Shown: one piece after another, positions 9,629 to 17,737 of the stretch
Layout: each line of letters opens with the position of its first letter
Numbering within the stretch: position 1 is the stretch's first letter
Source: Segatella oris
GTDB taxonomy: Bacteria > Bacteroidota > Bacteroidia > Bacteroidales > Bacteroidaceae
Length of the DNA: 64,000 bases
Reading direction: 5' to 3'
Assembly: GCF_900637655.1 (NCBI RefSeq)
Contig: NZ_LR134384.1
Location: forward strand, 1,736,001-1,800,000
Position numbers and translations under genes: made by a program
The notes under the pieces: generated by a model
Database searches by the model: none
Told to the model about the DNA's origin: nothing
What the model saw: the letters and a program-made list of their open reading frames with translations, nothing else

Positions 9629-9658
9629 TTCCTGTCATTAAGGCTTTTCTTCTGTGGT

Positions 9659-11143
9659 TTAATCTTTAAGAATTGCTTTCCATTCAGCGTATGCATTCAG
9701 GTATTCATCGCGCTTTTTCTCATCAGGTTCGATAACAGCAAGCTTCTTCAATGTTGCAAAAGCCTCGTTATTGTCTTTGTAGATACCGGCGCCTATACCG
9801 GCACCCTTGGCTGCACCTACGCTGCCGTCTGTCTCATACAATTCGATGGTTGCACCACTGACACCAGCCAAAGTGTCTCTGAACAACGGACTGAGGAACA
9901 TGTTTGCTCTTCCGGCATGTATCTTATTCAATTCCATTCCCATGTTCTGCATGATTTCCATGCCATAGCAGAAACTGAACACTATACCTTCCTGTGCAGC
10001 CCTAACCAAATGAGCTTGGTTGTGATTATTGAAGTTCAGACCATGCACTGAGCAACCAACTTCACGGTTTTCAAGCACGCGTTCCGCCCCATTTCCAAAT
10101 GGAATAATCTTCACTCCCTCACTACCAATCGGCACTCCTGCTGCCATATCATTCATTTCTGCATAGCCCATATTCGGTGTTATATTACGATGCACCCACG
10201 CATTCAATATGCCTGTGCCATTAATGCAAAGCAGAACACCCAACCGATCAAGCTCCGTGGTATAGTTGGCATGGGCAAAGGTGTTGACACGACTCTTCGT
10301 ATCGTAGTTCACATCACCTAAAACGCCATATACAACACCCGAAGTTCCCGCTGTGCTCGCAATTTCTCCGGGGTTAAACACGTTCAGACTGACGGCGTTG
10401 TTAGGCTGATCTCCGGCACGATAGCTGATTGGCGTGCCTTCTTTCAGTCCCAACTCCACAGCTGCCTCCTTGGAAACCACACTTTGGATTGCAAATGTTG
10501 GAACGATATCTGCCAGCATGTTTTCGTCAAATCCAAAATAGTCTAACAGGAATTTTGCAGGTTTCTTGGTCTTGAAGTCCCACAGCATACCTTCAGACAG
10601 CCCACTGATTGTTGTCTTTACTTCGCCACTCAATTTCATGGCAATATAGTCTCCGGGCAGCATAATCTTGTCTATACGGTCAAAAAGTGCAGGTTCATTC
10701 TCTTTCACCCAAGCTAATTTTGCTGCTGTAAAGTTACCGGGAGAGTTCAGTAAATGGCCTAAACACAACTCTGCACCTAAGTCCCTGAAAGCACGTTCGC
10801 CATAGGGAACCGCACGAGAATCGCACCAAATGATGCTCGGACGCAGCACTTTATGTGCTTTATCTACGCAAACAAGGCCATGCATCTGATAGGAAATGCC
10901 GATTGCCAGAATGTCTTCACCCTTTGCTCCGGTTTCGTTCATGACCTTTTTCAACGAGAGTTTTGCATTCTCCCACCACATCTGCGGATCCTGTTCGGCC
11001 CATCCTGCCTTGACAGCCATGATAGGTGCTTCTTTTTCCGGATAGAAAGCAGAAGATGCAATCTCGCCATTTTCCACGTCAACCAATGATGCCTTGACAG
11101 AACTACTGCCCACATCAAACCCCAACAAATATCTTCTGTTCAT
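9659..11143 (-). CDS. xylB: FGGY-family carbohydrate kinase, xylulokinase type
   Basis: Likely phosphorylates D-xylulose to xylulose 5-phosphate with ATP, feeding the pentose phosphate pathway. The N-terminal phosphate loop is GFDVGSSSVKASLVD. The xylulokinase-type motif YQMHGLV is followed by WCDSRA, the catalytic Asp lies in RAGDQPNNAV, and the nucleotide-binding STAGTSG is in the second domain. Length of 494 aa fits the family. No xylose isomerase or transporter is beside it, so the gene is an orphan here; another ketose substrate cannot be excluded. A candidate structured RNA with its own terminator lies 80 bases upstream. Confidence 0.85.
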   Translation of the reverse strand: MNRRYLLGFDVGSSSVKASLVDVENGEIASSAFYPEKEAPIMAVKAGWAEQDPQMWWENAKLSLKKVMNETGAKGEDILAIGISYQMHGLVCVDKAHKVLRPSIIWCDSRAVPYGERAFRDLGAELCLGHLLNSPGNFTAAKLAWVKENEPALFDRIDKIMLPGDYIAMKLSGEVKTTISGLSEGMLWDFKTKKPAKFLLDYFGFDENMLADIVPTFAIQSVVSKEAAVELGLKEGTPISYRAGDQPNNAVSLNVFNPGEIASTAGTSGVVYGVLGDVNYDTKSRVNTFAHANYTTELDRLGVLLCINGTGILNAWVHRNITPNMGYAEMNDMAAGVPIGSEGVKIIPFGNGAERVLENREVGCSVHGLNFNNHNQAHLVRAAQEGIVFSFCYGMEIMQNMGMELNKIHAGRANMFLSPLFRDTLAGVSGATIELYETDGSVGAAKGAGIGAGIYKDNNEAFATLKKLAVIEPDEKKRDEYLNAYAEWKAILKD

Positions 11144-11223
11144 AGTTGTAAACCTGATTTATTTCTTATTCTATATTATATATTACGAATGAAACATAAC
11201 ATTCCCCCTACTCTTCCATAGGA

Positions 11224-11445
11224 AAAAATTAAAAACTCGGGTCAGAACACGTCTGCCCGAGCTATCATCCTCGCATGGATGAATTTATGGTTGTGTGTTT
11301 TCAAATGCTGTCTTATCTCTGTTCTGTACTGGAAAAGACTGCCCAACTGTGCGAAAGTATATCTCTTTCCCGTTGTTGCACTTTGCGCATACACCAAGGA
11401 GTATAGTCAGAATTAATTCTTCTTCATGCGTGCAATCAATTTTAT
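11224..11445 (-). ncRNA. candidate structured RNA: 6S-like small RNA or attenuated leader of the kinase gene
   Basis: On the minus strand a -7 element (TAACTTTG, 11459-11452) is followed by about 200 bases with strong pairing potential and no ORF. An outer stem pairs CGCATG..GAAGAATT with AATTCATC-CATGCG (one mismatch). An inner stem pairs TGCGCAAAG with CTTTCGCA (one bulge). The 3' end is an intrinsic terminator: CTCGGG and CAGA pair with TCTG and CCCGAG (11236-11261), then TTTTTAATTTTTT. A long hairpin with an unpaired middle followed by a terminator resembles 6S RNA. Alternatively it is a regulated leader of the kinase gene, whose start is 80 bases beyond the terminator. No -33 element is evident. 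Confidence 0.45.
11236..11261 (-). terminator. strong intrinsic terminator upstream of the kinase gene
   Basis: The stem CTCGGG-CAGA / TCTG-CCCGAG has a 5-base loop and is followed on the minus strand by TTTTTAATTTTTT. It lies 80 bases before the kinase start and about 475 bases after the previous minus-strand gene, so it ends an independent RNA or acts as an attenuator. Confidence 0.8.
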
Positions 11446-11625
11446 TTTGATGCAAAGTTAATGTTCTTCCGAATACTGGGAAATACTAATTTATGATGAT
11501 TTGCAACATTCTGTCTCCTCCCTTGCATCATAGGGTTAAATCAGAGGAGTGTAGAAACAATGCTACAACAAAGATTTTTATAGAAACAAATATCATGCTG
11601 ACTTTCAACCACTTACAAGTCAGCT

Positions 11626-11713
11626 TCTGATTTGCGTCATATGACCGTGTCATCTGCATGAGATTACGCTGTCATCTGCATCAAATGACAAGGTAATCTG
11701 ACGCAGATTGAAA
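11626..11713. repeat. 22-bp tandem repeat array A (four units)
   Basis: Four consecutive units of exactly 22 bases start at 11626, 11648, 11670 and 11692. They carry variants of ATCTGCATCAGAT / ATCTGACGCAGAT, which contains the dyad ATCTG-N3-CAGAT. The first unit begins TCTGATTTGCGTCA, the terminal variant also found in arrays B and E. The array lies 23 bases downstream of the stop codon of the zinc-ribbon gene. Confidence 0.85.
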
Positions 11714-11736
11714 GCTTGTTTGCTGCATGTTTGAAA

Positions 11737-12753
11737 TCAACTGTTCCATGCACCGCAGTGAGGACAACGTCCTTTACGACGCAAGGCATGCCCGCAGTTG
11801 CCGCAAACAAAGAGAGTGCGGTTCTTGGTGGCATAGCGATACAGGGCGAAATAGACATAGGCGACCAACAGCAGATAGCCGATGTAATAGAGCGAGAGGA
11901 TGCTGAAAATGATATAGTCCACTGCACACACGCCTATCAGTCCGCAGATATAGAGCACTGCCTCGCCTGCAGGGAGTTTATGGAATGTGTCGTCTATGGC
12001 TGCAATTCCTACGATGAGCATGGCCCATACAGAAGACAGGAAGACAGAAAGCAGGGGTGGAACCGAACAGGGATTAAGCGTAGGGTGGAAATAGAAATGT
12101 CTCCACACATCGGGGGCAAAGTTCTGTATGCTGGCATAGAAAGTCGCTGCAGAAGCCACAATGATAGCCAACAGTGTTGGATAGAACGAGTCTATATCGC
12201 GAAAATGCACCAAATGGGCATTCTTGCGCATGAGTTTTCGAGTGACATAGCCCGTGAAAATCAAGACAACAATAACCAATGATATCAGCAGGTGAATATC
12301 AGAGAAGGTGGAGATAAACTGTGAAATCGGATCATCGGGTACCACTTTGGACAACAACACCGACTCTCGCTGCCAGCCAAAGGTGTGCTGATCGCGTGCC
12401 ACCTGTATCCAGACAGAGTCTATCGAGTCAGAGGGTATCGTGCGAATATCGGCTACAACCAGGTGATTATGCTTGTAGACATAGATTGTATCCGTAGGTA
12501 AAAGGGCCGAAACCTCCTCGGGTTGCTGGCGAATGAGTGGCATGGAATCGGCCTTTACAATGAAGTTGTAGTTGTTGGTATAATGGTGCTTGGCCTGAAA
12601 AGACAGTGAGTCTATCTGCTTTGCACTATAGGTGACCATGGCATCATGTGTCTCCGGCTTCTGATGATAACATGAAGTTATCAGCAGGAGTACGGTCAAT
12701 ACACAGATGCTGCTACTGAAAAAATGGCGGATATGCTTCAAATGGTTCTTCAT
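11737..12753 (-). CDS. membrane lipoprotein-like protein with C-terminal zinc ribbon
   Basis: I do not recognise a named family. The N-terminus is a hydrophobic signal ending in LLLITSC (Cys28). A soluble domain of about 100 residues follows, with tyrosine-rich stretches and a WIQVARDQHTFGW segment that hints at an SH3-like fold. Four or five membrane segments lie between about residues 145 and 305. The last 25 residues hold a zinc-ribbon pair, CGNCG and CPHCG. It is the last gene of the probable metA-U32 run, 21 bases after the U32 stop. The role is unknown; the zinc ribbon would lie in the cytoplasm if the number of membrane segments is odd. Confidence 0.75.
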   Translation of the reverse strand: MKNHLKHIRHFFSSSICVLTVLLLITSCYHQKPETHDAMVTYSAKQIDSLSFQAKHHYTNNYNFIVKADSMPLIRQQPEEVSALLPTDTIYVYKHNHLVVADIRTIPSDSIDSVWIQVARDQHTFGWQRESVLLSKVVPDDPISQFISTFSDIHLLISLVIVVLIFTGYVTRKLMRKNAHLVHFRDIDSFYPTLLAIIVASAATFYASIQNFAPDVWRHFYFHPTLNPCSVPPLLSVFLSSVWAMLIVGIAAIDDTFHKLPAGEAVLYICGLIGVCAVDYIIFSILSLYYIGYLLLVAYVYFALYRYATKNRTLFVCGNCGHALRRKGRCPHCGAWNS

Positions 12754-12774
12754 TGTTGGTGTTCTGATTTAGTT

Positions 12775-14649
12775 TTATGTTTCTGCATAAATGTTCATTT
12801 GGCATTCCTTGCAGTTGAATTCCAATCGGAATCGCCTGCCATCCCCCAACCGCAGATAGAGCGGTTCTTTCCAAGTGGGGTGCTTCCCTCCCCTTTTCAC
12901 ACAGTAACCTAAAGCAAAGCGTATGCAATGACGACATTGCATCACCAAAGGGTTGCGCGTGGGTGAAAGTTCAAAGGCAGGCTGAATGTTTTTCAGTCCC
13001 TGCGTTTCAAAAAACCTTTTTGAAAGATGATTGGATATATTATAAAGGTAGGGATAGGCCTTGTATGCCTTGGGCATCACCGTTTCTACACCCTCTGTCT
13101 TCTTAACCGCCAGCTCTGTTGCAGGTCTCTCTTGCTTTTGCACCAGCTGTTGTTCCAAGGCTTGTATCGCCTTTCGGCGTAACTCGGTAAGCAGACTGGA
13201 AGGTATGAAAAGCTTTCCGGCCTTGTCTTCGATTTTGATTTCCTTGCATGCAAAGATCGTGTTGCCTAATTTTTCCAACTGCTTTCTGATATTTTCCTCC
13301 TGTGGCTGACGTGCCTCCTGGTGGTCAAATATAATGGTTGCTTCGGCTTTCATGCCCATTTCTTTGTTAGAAACACGGAGAGTGAAACCGTCATCCGTGG
13401 TCTGAAAGGTCATTTCTACCTGCAACTTTCGCCTTGCCGTCACGCCTGAAAGCAGATGAGAAAAGGCCACATCATTGTTGCGGTAGAGTCCCATTCCCGG
13501 CTTAAGGCGGGCAGGCATCTTCAAAGGAAACAGCCTGTTACCTACCGCTTTGTTGATGCGAAAACCCTCAAGCTCATGCTCCTCGTTGATAAAACAGAGG
13601 CCATCGCCATTCTCAAATGTTGCAGTTCCCGCCACATTGAATGAGTTGCCACGAACCTCCTTGACCTTTCCGACATATTCTCCCATGGCTTTCGGCGTGT
13701 CAAAACAGGCGATATCGGCCTGTCGACCGTTGAGAAAATAAGTTGAGAAACCACGGTTGAAAGTCTTTCTGAGATTGGGTTGGAAATCATATTCCATCTT
13801 TCCATGTGAAGCTCGGCAATAGCGGTCGGGGGCTTTCTTGATGATTTCGTCTATCCGTTGGCTATAGGCGCTGACCACATTCTTGACGTATTCAACATCT
13901 TTCAGTCGGCCTTCTATCTTGAAAGAGCAGGCACCGCTGTCAGCCAATTCCTCCAAATGGTCAATCTGGCACATATCACGCAGGGAGAGTAAATGGCGCT
14001 GATGTTCGATTTCCTGTTGGTTATCATCAAGCAAATCGAATTTCATACGGCAGAATTGTGCGCAGGCTCCACGGTTGGCACTGCGGTTAAAGCAATGTTG
14101 GGAAACATAGCATACGCCCGAATAGCTTACACACAAGGCACCATGCACAAAGACTTCAAGATCCATATCGGGTACCTCATGGTGGATTTCTGCAATCTCT
14201 CGGGCCGAAAGTTCACGCGCCAAGACAGCCCGTTTGAAACCAACGTCCTGCAACCACCTCACTTTTTCGGCCGTGCGGTTATCGGTTTGAGTCGATGCAT
14301 GCAACTCCATTTGGAAAGGTTTCTCGTCATCCCATTCTGCAATCAGTTCCAAAATACCCATATCCTGCACCAATAAGGCATCGACACCACAGGCATTAAG
14401 CGCTTTCAGAAGCTGTTTTGTGTCGGCTAATTCGTCCTCATAGAGAATGGTATTCACCGTGACATAGACACGTGCGCCATACTGATGTGCATAGTCACAC
14501 AGCTGGTGTATATCCTCAACAGTATTGCCGGCAGCTGCCCGTGCACCGAAGCGTGAGGCACCGATATATACGGCATCGGCACCATGACTGACAGCAGCCA
14601 TGCCACATTCAAGGTTTTTTGCCGGGGCTAAAAGTTCTAAACTGCGCAT
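12775..14649 (-). CDS. peptidase U32-family protein (RlhA/TrhP-like RNA hydroxylation factor)
   Basis: The N-terminal LLAPAKNLECGMAAVSHGADAV and the U32 signature EVFVHGALCVSYSGVCYVS place it in this family. Further Cys-rich stretches (CFNRSANRGACAQFC; C-terminal CRHCIRFALGYC and CKEC) suggest an iron-sulfur cluster. Named for a collagenase, the family includes E. coli RlhA and TrhP, which hydroxylate cytidine in 23S rRNA and uridine in tRNA. The length (624 aa, close to RlhA) and cysteine pattern make an RNA-modification role more likely than proteolysis. The start codon directly abuts the metA stop (TAAATG), so translation is probably coupled to metA. Confidence 0.88.
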   Translation of the reverse strand: MRSLELLAPAKNLECGMAAVSHGADAVYIGASRFGARAAAGNTVEDIHQLCDYAHQYGARVYVTVNTILYEDELADTKQLLKALNACGVDALLVQDMGILELIAEWDDEKPFQMELHASTQTDNRTAEKVRWLQDVGFKRAVLARELSAREIAEIHHEVPDMDLEVFVHGALCVSYSGVCYVSQHCFNRSANRGACAQFCRMKFDLLDDNQQEIEHQRHLLSLRDMCQIDHLEELADSGACSFKIEGRLKDVEYVKNVVSAYSQRIDEIIKKAPDRYCRASHGKMEYDFQPNLRKTFNRGFSTYFLNGRQADIACFDTPKAMGEYVGKVKEVRGNSFNVAGTATFENGDGLCFINEEHELEGFRINKAVGNRLFPLKMPARLKPGMGLYRNNDVAFSHLLSGVTARRKLQVEMTFQTTDDGFTLRVSNKEMGMKAEATIIFDHQEARQPQEENIRKQLEKLGNTIFACKEIKIEDKAGKLFIPSSLLTELRRKAIQALEQQLVQKQERPATELAVKKTEGVETVMPKAYKAYPYLYNISNHLSKRFFETQGLKNIQPAFELSPTRNPLVMQCRHCIRFALGYCVKRGGKHPTWKEPLYLRLGDGRRFRLEFNCKECQMNIYAET

Positions 14650-15567
14650 TTACTTGATATCCTCAATATTGTAAGGTGTAGTCTGATAAACATAGTAATT
14701 TATCCAGTTGTTATAGAACAAGTTGGCATGTGCACGCCAGGAAACCATGGGAGCTTCTGCAGGATTATCGTTCTTGTAGTAGTTGACAGGCTGTTCTACA
14801 TCATCACGTGTATCCCTATCACGCCTATACTCACGGTCGAGTGTGTCGGGAGCATACTCCAAATGGCCCGTGATAAAGAACTCACGGCCTCCTCGTGCCA
14901 TGACAATGCTGACACCGCTCTCGGGCGATTCTGCTATGATTTCAAGCTCCAGATGTGCCTCAATGTCCTCTCTGCGCACTTCGGTGTGCCTGCTTTGCGG
15001 CATGGTGAAACTGTCATCAAATCCACGAAAGATAGGAAGTGTAGGGGCTAATGTGTGCTGGCGGTAGATGCCAAACATCTTTTTTTTCAGCGGATACTTT
15101 GGTATTCCGTAGAAATGATACAGTCCGGCCATGGCTCCCCAGCATAGATACATCGTACTTGTGACGTGAGTGCGGGCCCAATTGAAGATATCCTGTATTT
15201 CCGACCAATACTCCACATCTTCATAGTCCATGGTTTCAATCGGTGCACCGGTAATGATCATGCCGTCGAATTTCTGTTTGGAAAGCTCATTGAAGTCCTT
15301 ATAGAACATCATCATATGCTCTACAGGCGTATTCTTCGGTGTGTGGCTTTTCAGTTTCATGAAGCAGATGTCTAACTGTAACGGCGTGTTGGAAAGCAGA
15401 CGCACAAGGTCTGTCTCCGTCGTTATCTTCAACGGCATGAGGTTGAGAATGACGATGCGCAAAGGCCTGATTTCCTGGCTGTGCGCACGCGTTTCGTCCA
15501 TAACAAAGATATTCTCTCTTTTCAGAATATCAATGGCAGGCAGTCTGTCGGGGAGTCTTAACGGCAT
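14650..15567 (-). CDS. metA: homoserine O-acyltransferase, predicted acetyl-CoA specific
   Basis: Activates homoserine for methionine synthesis. Canonical residues fall at the standard MetA numbering: Cys142 (LCWGAMAG) as nucleophile, and His235 and Glu237 in ITGHLEYAP. Residue 111 is Glu (ITGAPIETM). Work on the Bacillus cereus enzyme showed that Glu111 favours acetyl-CoA while Gly, as in E. coli, favours succinyl-CoA. The protein is therefore better called homoserine O-acetyltransferase than the name metA suggests. Length of 305 aa is normal. It is the first gene of the metA-U32-zinc-ribbon run. Confidence 0.95.
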   Translation of the reverse strand: MPLRLPDRLPAIDILKRENIFVMDETRAHSQEIRPLRIVILNLMPLKITTETDLVRLLSNTPLQLDICFMKLKSHTPKNTPVEHMMMFYKDFNELSKQKFDGMIITGAPIETMDYEDVEYWSEIQDIFNWARTHVTSTMYLCWGAMAGLYHFYGIPKYPLKKKMFGIYRQHTLAPTLPIFRGFDDSFTMPQSRHTEVRREDIEAHLELEIIAESPESGVSIVMARGGREFFITGHLEYAPDTLDREYRRDRDTRDDVEQPVNYYKNDNPAEAPMVSWRAHANLFYNNWINYYVYQTTPYNIEDIK

Positions 15568-15591
15568 TTTCGTCTCAAAATATTAATGATA

Positions 15592-15599
15592 CAAAGGTA
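15592..15599 (-). promoter_or_regulatory. metA promoter -7 element
   Basis: On the minus strand this reads TACCTTTG (TAnnTTTG), 24 bases upstream of the metA start codon, which implies a very short leader. The -33 position is T-rich and overlaps the upstream terminator tract. Confidence 0.5.
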
Positions 15600-15612
15600 T
15601 GGTTTTTATTTG

Positions 15613-15651
15613 GAAAAAGAAAAAAGGATGCGGAAATATATTCCCGCATCC
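15613..15651 (-). terminator. terminator of the M13 peptidase gene
   Basis: GGATGCGG pairs with CCGCATCC (nearly perfect across 26 bases), followed on the minus strand by TTTTTTCTTTTTCC. It lies about 35 bases beyond the peptidase stop codon. Confidence 0.85.
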
Positions 15652-15686
15652 CCTTATCCTGTGGATATCTACAGTCTATCTTCGGG

Positions 15687-17720
15687 TTACCAAAGCTGCA
15701 GACGTTCGTTCTCCGGCAAGTACATCTTGTCGCCTTTCTTGATATTCCAAGCCTTATAGAAAGCATTGATATGAGGCAGTGCACCGTTAACGCGCCATTT
15801 ACCCAATGAGTGTGGGTCACGCTTTACACGGTTGCGGATTTCCTTGTCGGTGATGTTCTGTCCCCAAACACCGGCATAAGCCAAGAAGAAACGCTGTGCA
15901 GGTGTGAAACCATCTTTGTCTTTCAAAGGCTTCTTTGCCGTTGCATTCATCAGTGCATTGTAAGCAACCTCAAGACCTCCGTGGTCAGCAAGGTTTTCAC
16001 CAAGCGTGAATTTACCGTTAGCATGCAAGCCGGGAAGCACCTCAATGCCATCAAAGAAGTCAGAATAAAGCTTTGCACGCTTGTCAAATCCCTTGGCATC
16101 ACTGGCAGTCCACCAGTCTTTCATATTGCCGTCTGCATCATACTGGCGCCCCTGATCATCAAATCCGTGAGTCATTTCATGACCGATGACCACACCGATA
16201 GCACCATAGTTGAATGCTTCATCGGCCTTCGGATCAAAGAACGGATACTGAAGAATACCTGCCGGGAAGCAGATTTCATTCGTCGTTGGATTGTAGTAGG
16301 CATTCACTGTCTGTGGTGTCATGTCCCATTCGTCCCTGTCAACAGGCTTACCTGCCTTGTCTTCAATTTCCTTGTCATGGGCAAACTTGCGGCAAGCCAT
16401 TACATTCTCGTAGAAACTCTTATGAGGATCAATGGTCAAACGGCTGTAGTCAGTCCATTTGTTGGGATAACCAATCTTCACATAGAAGCGGTCAAGCTTG
16501 GCATGTGCATTGGCTTTGGTTGAATCGCTCATCCATGTCTGGGCATCAATACGCTGTCCAAGACTCACTTGGAGATTCTTCACAAGGTCTGTCATCATCT
16601 TCTTGGAAGACTCAGGGAAGTAGCGTTTTGCATAGATACGGCCCAAAGCCTCTCCCATCTGCGCCTGCACTTGATTGGTTGCACGCTTCCAAAGCGGGTA
16701 ATCTTCCTTGCGACCACTCATGGTCTTGCCGAAGAAATCAAAGTTTGTCTCGCGGATTTCATCCGTCAGATAGCTTGCACTGCTGCTGATAACGTCCCAC
16801 TCCATCAAGGCTTTGATTTCATCTGCTGTCTGAAGTGACATGAGTTTATCAAGTCCTGCCATGAAAGAAGGCTGACCAACAATCATCTTCTGTATGTAAG
16901 CTGACTTGATACCCTCTGCATTGGCAAGCTGTTCGATAGGAATGTTTGGATAATCTGCCTTCACTTCTTCCAATGTCATCTTGTTGTAATTGGCCTGTGG
17001 ATTGCGCAATTCTGTCATGCTCTTGGAAATCAAGGCAACAAGAGTTTCCTGGCGGAAAACATCCTTACTGCGCTTCTTGGCCTGTGCTTCTGTAAAACCA
17101 TACAGGCGGAACATCTGCATGATATAATTCTTGTAGGCATCACGAATAGCTACGGTTGCCGAGTCATTGTTGAGATAATAGTCCTTTTGGCCTAATGTCA
17201 GACCGCTCTGATAGATGTTCAGAATGTTGTTCTTTACATCTTTCTCGTCTGCTCCAAAGCCTGCTGCATACTGAATACCATAGCCTTGTGCAGCATATTT
17301 CAACTGCAAGGCACGAAGCGCCTTTACGCTCTTGGCGGCCTCAATCTCATCCAGCAATCCCTTGACAGGAGCTATACCGTCTTTGTTTCTGCGGTCAACA
17401 TCAAGGGCTAACTTGTAGAAATCAGAGAGTTTCTGCTCTATTGTTCCCTGCTTGTACTTCTTTTTCTGCAACTCACCGAGAATGGTGTTGATGCGTTTGT
17501 TGTTGTCTTCCTGCAACTGATCGAAACTTCCAAAACGGCTATAAGCAGCGGGAAGAGGATTGTTTTTCTGCCATCCACCCGTAGCAAATTGGTAGAAATC
17601 GTCCTGTGGACGTACCGAACGATCGAAGTTCTTCTCGTAAAGTCCAGACTGATTTTGGGCTACTCCCATTACAGGAACAGCGGCCATCATCATCAATGGA
17701 ATGATTTTCTTCATTTTCAT
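15687..17720 (-). CDS. M13-family (neprilysin/PepO-like) zinc metallopeptidase, exported
   Basis: Secreted oligopeptidase. A signal peptide (MKMKKIIPLMMMAAVPVMGVAQ) is followed by the M13 N-terminal domain. The zinc site is GHEMTHGFDDQG, with His514 and His518 as ligands and Glu515 catalytic. ENLADHGGLEVAY supplies the third ligand, and NAYYNP is the conserved substrate-binding stretch. Length of 677 aa is typical. Members clear signalling or nutrient peptides, and in oral Bacteroidales (PepO of Porphyromonas) they can act on host peptides. It starts 17 bases after the ABC-F stop codon, so the two may be cotranscribed. Confidence 0.95.
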   Translation of the reverse strand: MKMKKIIPLMMMAAVPVMGVAQNQSGLYEKNFDRSVRPQDDFYQFATGGWQKNNPLPAAYSRFGSFDQLQEDNNKRINTILGELQKKKYKQGTIEQKLSDFYKLALDVDRRNKDGIAPVKGLLDEIEAAKSVKALRALQLKYAAQGYGIQYAAGFGADEKDVKNNILNIYQSGLTLGQKDYYLNNDSATVAIRDAYKNYIMQMFRLYGFTEAQAKKRSKDVFRQETLVALISKSMTELRNPQANYNKMTLEEVKADYPNIPIEQLANAEGIKSAYIQKMIVGQPSFMAGLDKLMSLQTADEIKALMEWDVISSSASYLTDEIRETNFDFFGKTMSGRKEDYPLWKRATNQVQAQMGEALGRIYAKRYFPESSKKMMTDLVKNLQVSLGQRIDAQTWMSDSTKANAHAKLDRFYVKIGYPNKWTDYSRLTIDPHKSFYENVMACRKFAHDKEIEDKAGKPVDRDEWDMTPQTVNAYYNPTTNEICFPAGILQYPFFDPKADEAFNYGAIGVVIGHEMTHGFDDQGRQYDADGNMKDWWTASDAKGFDKRAKLYSDFFDGIEVLPGLHANGKFTLGENLADHGGLEVAYNALMNATAKKPLKDKDGFTPAQRFFLAYAGVWGQNITDKEIRNRVKRDPHSLGKWRVNGALPHINAFYKAWNIKKGDKMYLPENERLQLW

Positions 17721-17737
17721 GTTTATATATTATTTTG

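Larger units (their letters stand above)
9008..9658. other. intergenic control region of the mannan locus
   Basis: There is no credible gene in this 650-base stretch. From left to right it holds a leader with an imperfect inverted repeat, a Bacteroidetes -7 element, a pair of direct-repeat blocks, AT-rich sequence, and the kinase-gene hairpin (each listed separately). Confidence 0.7.

Noticed and set aside
11144..11736. tRNA or riboswitch of a named class upstream of xylB
   Set aside because: No T-loop or anticodon-arm pattern and no recognisable aptamer core; reported as an unclassified structured RNA instead.
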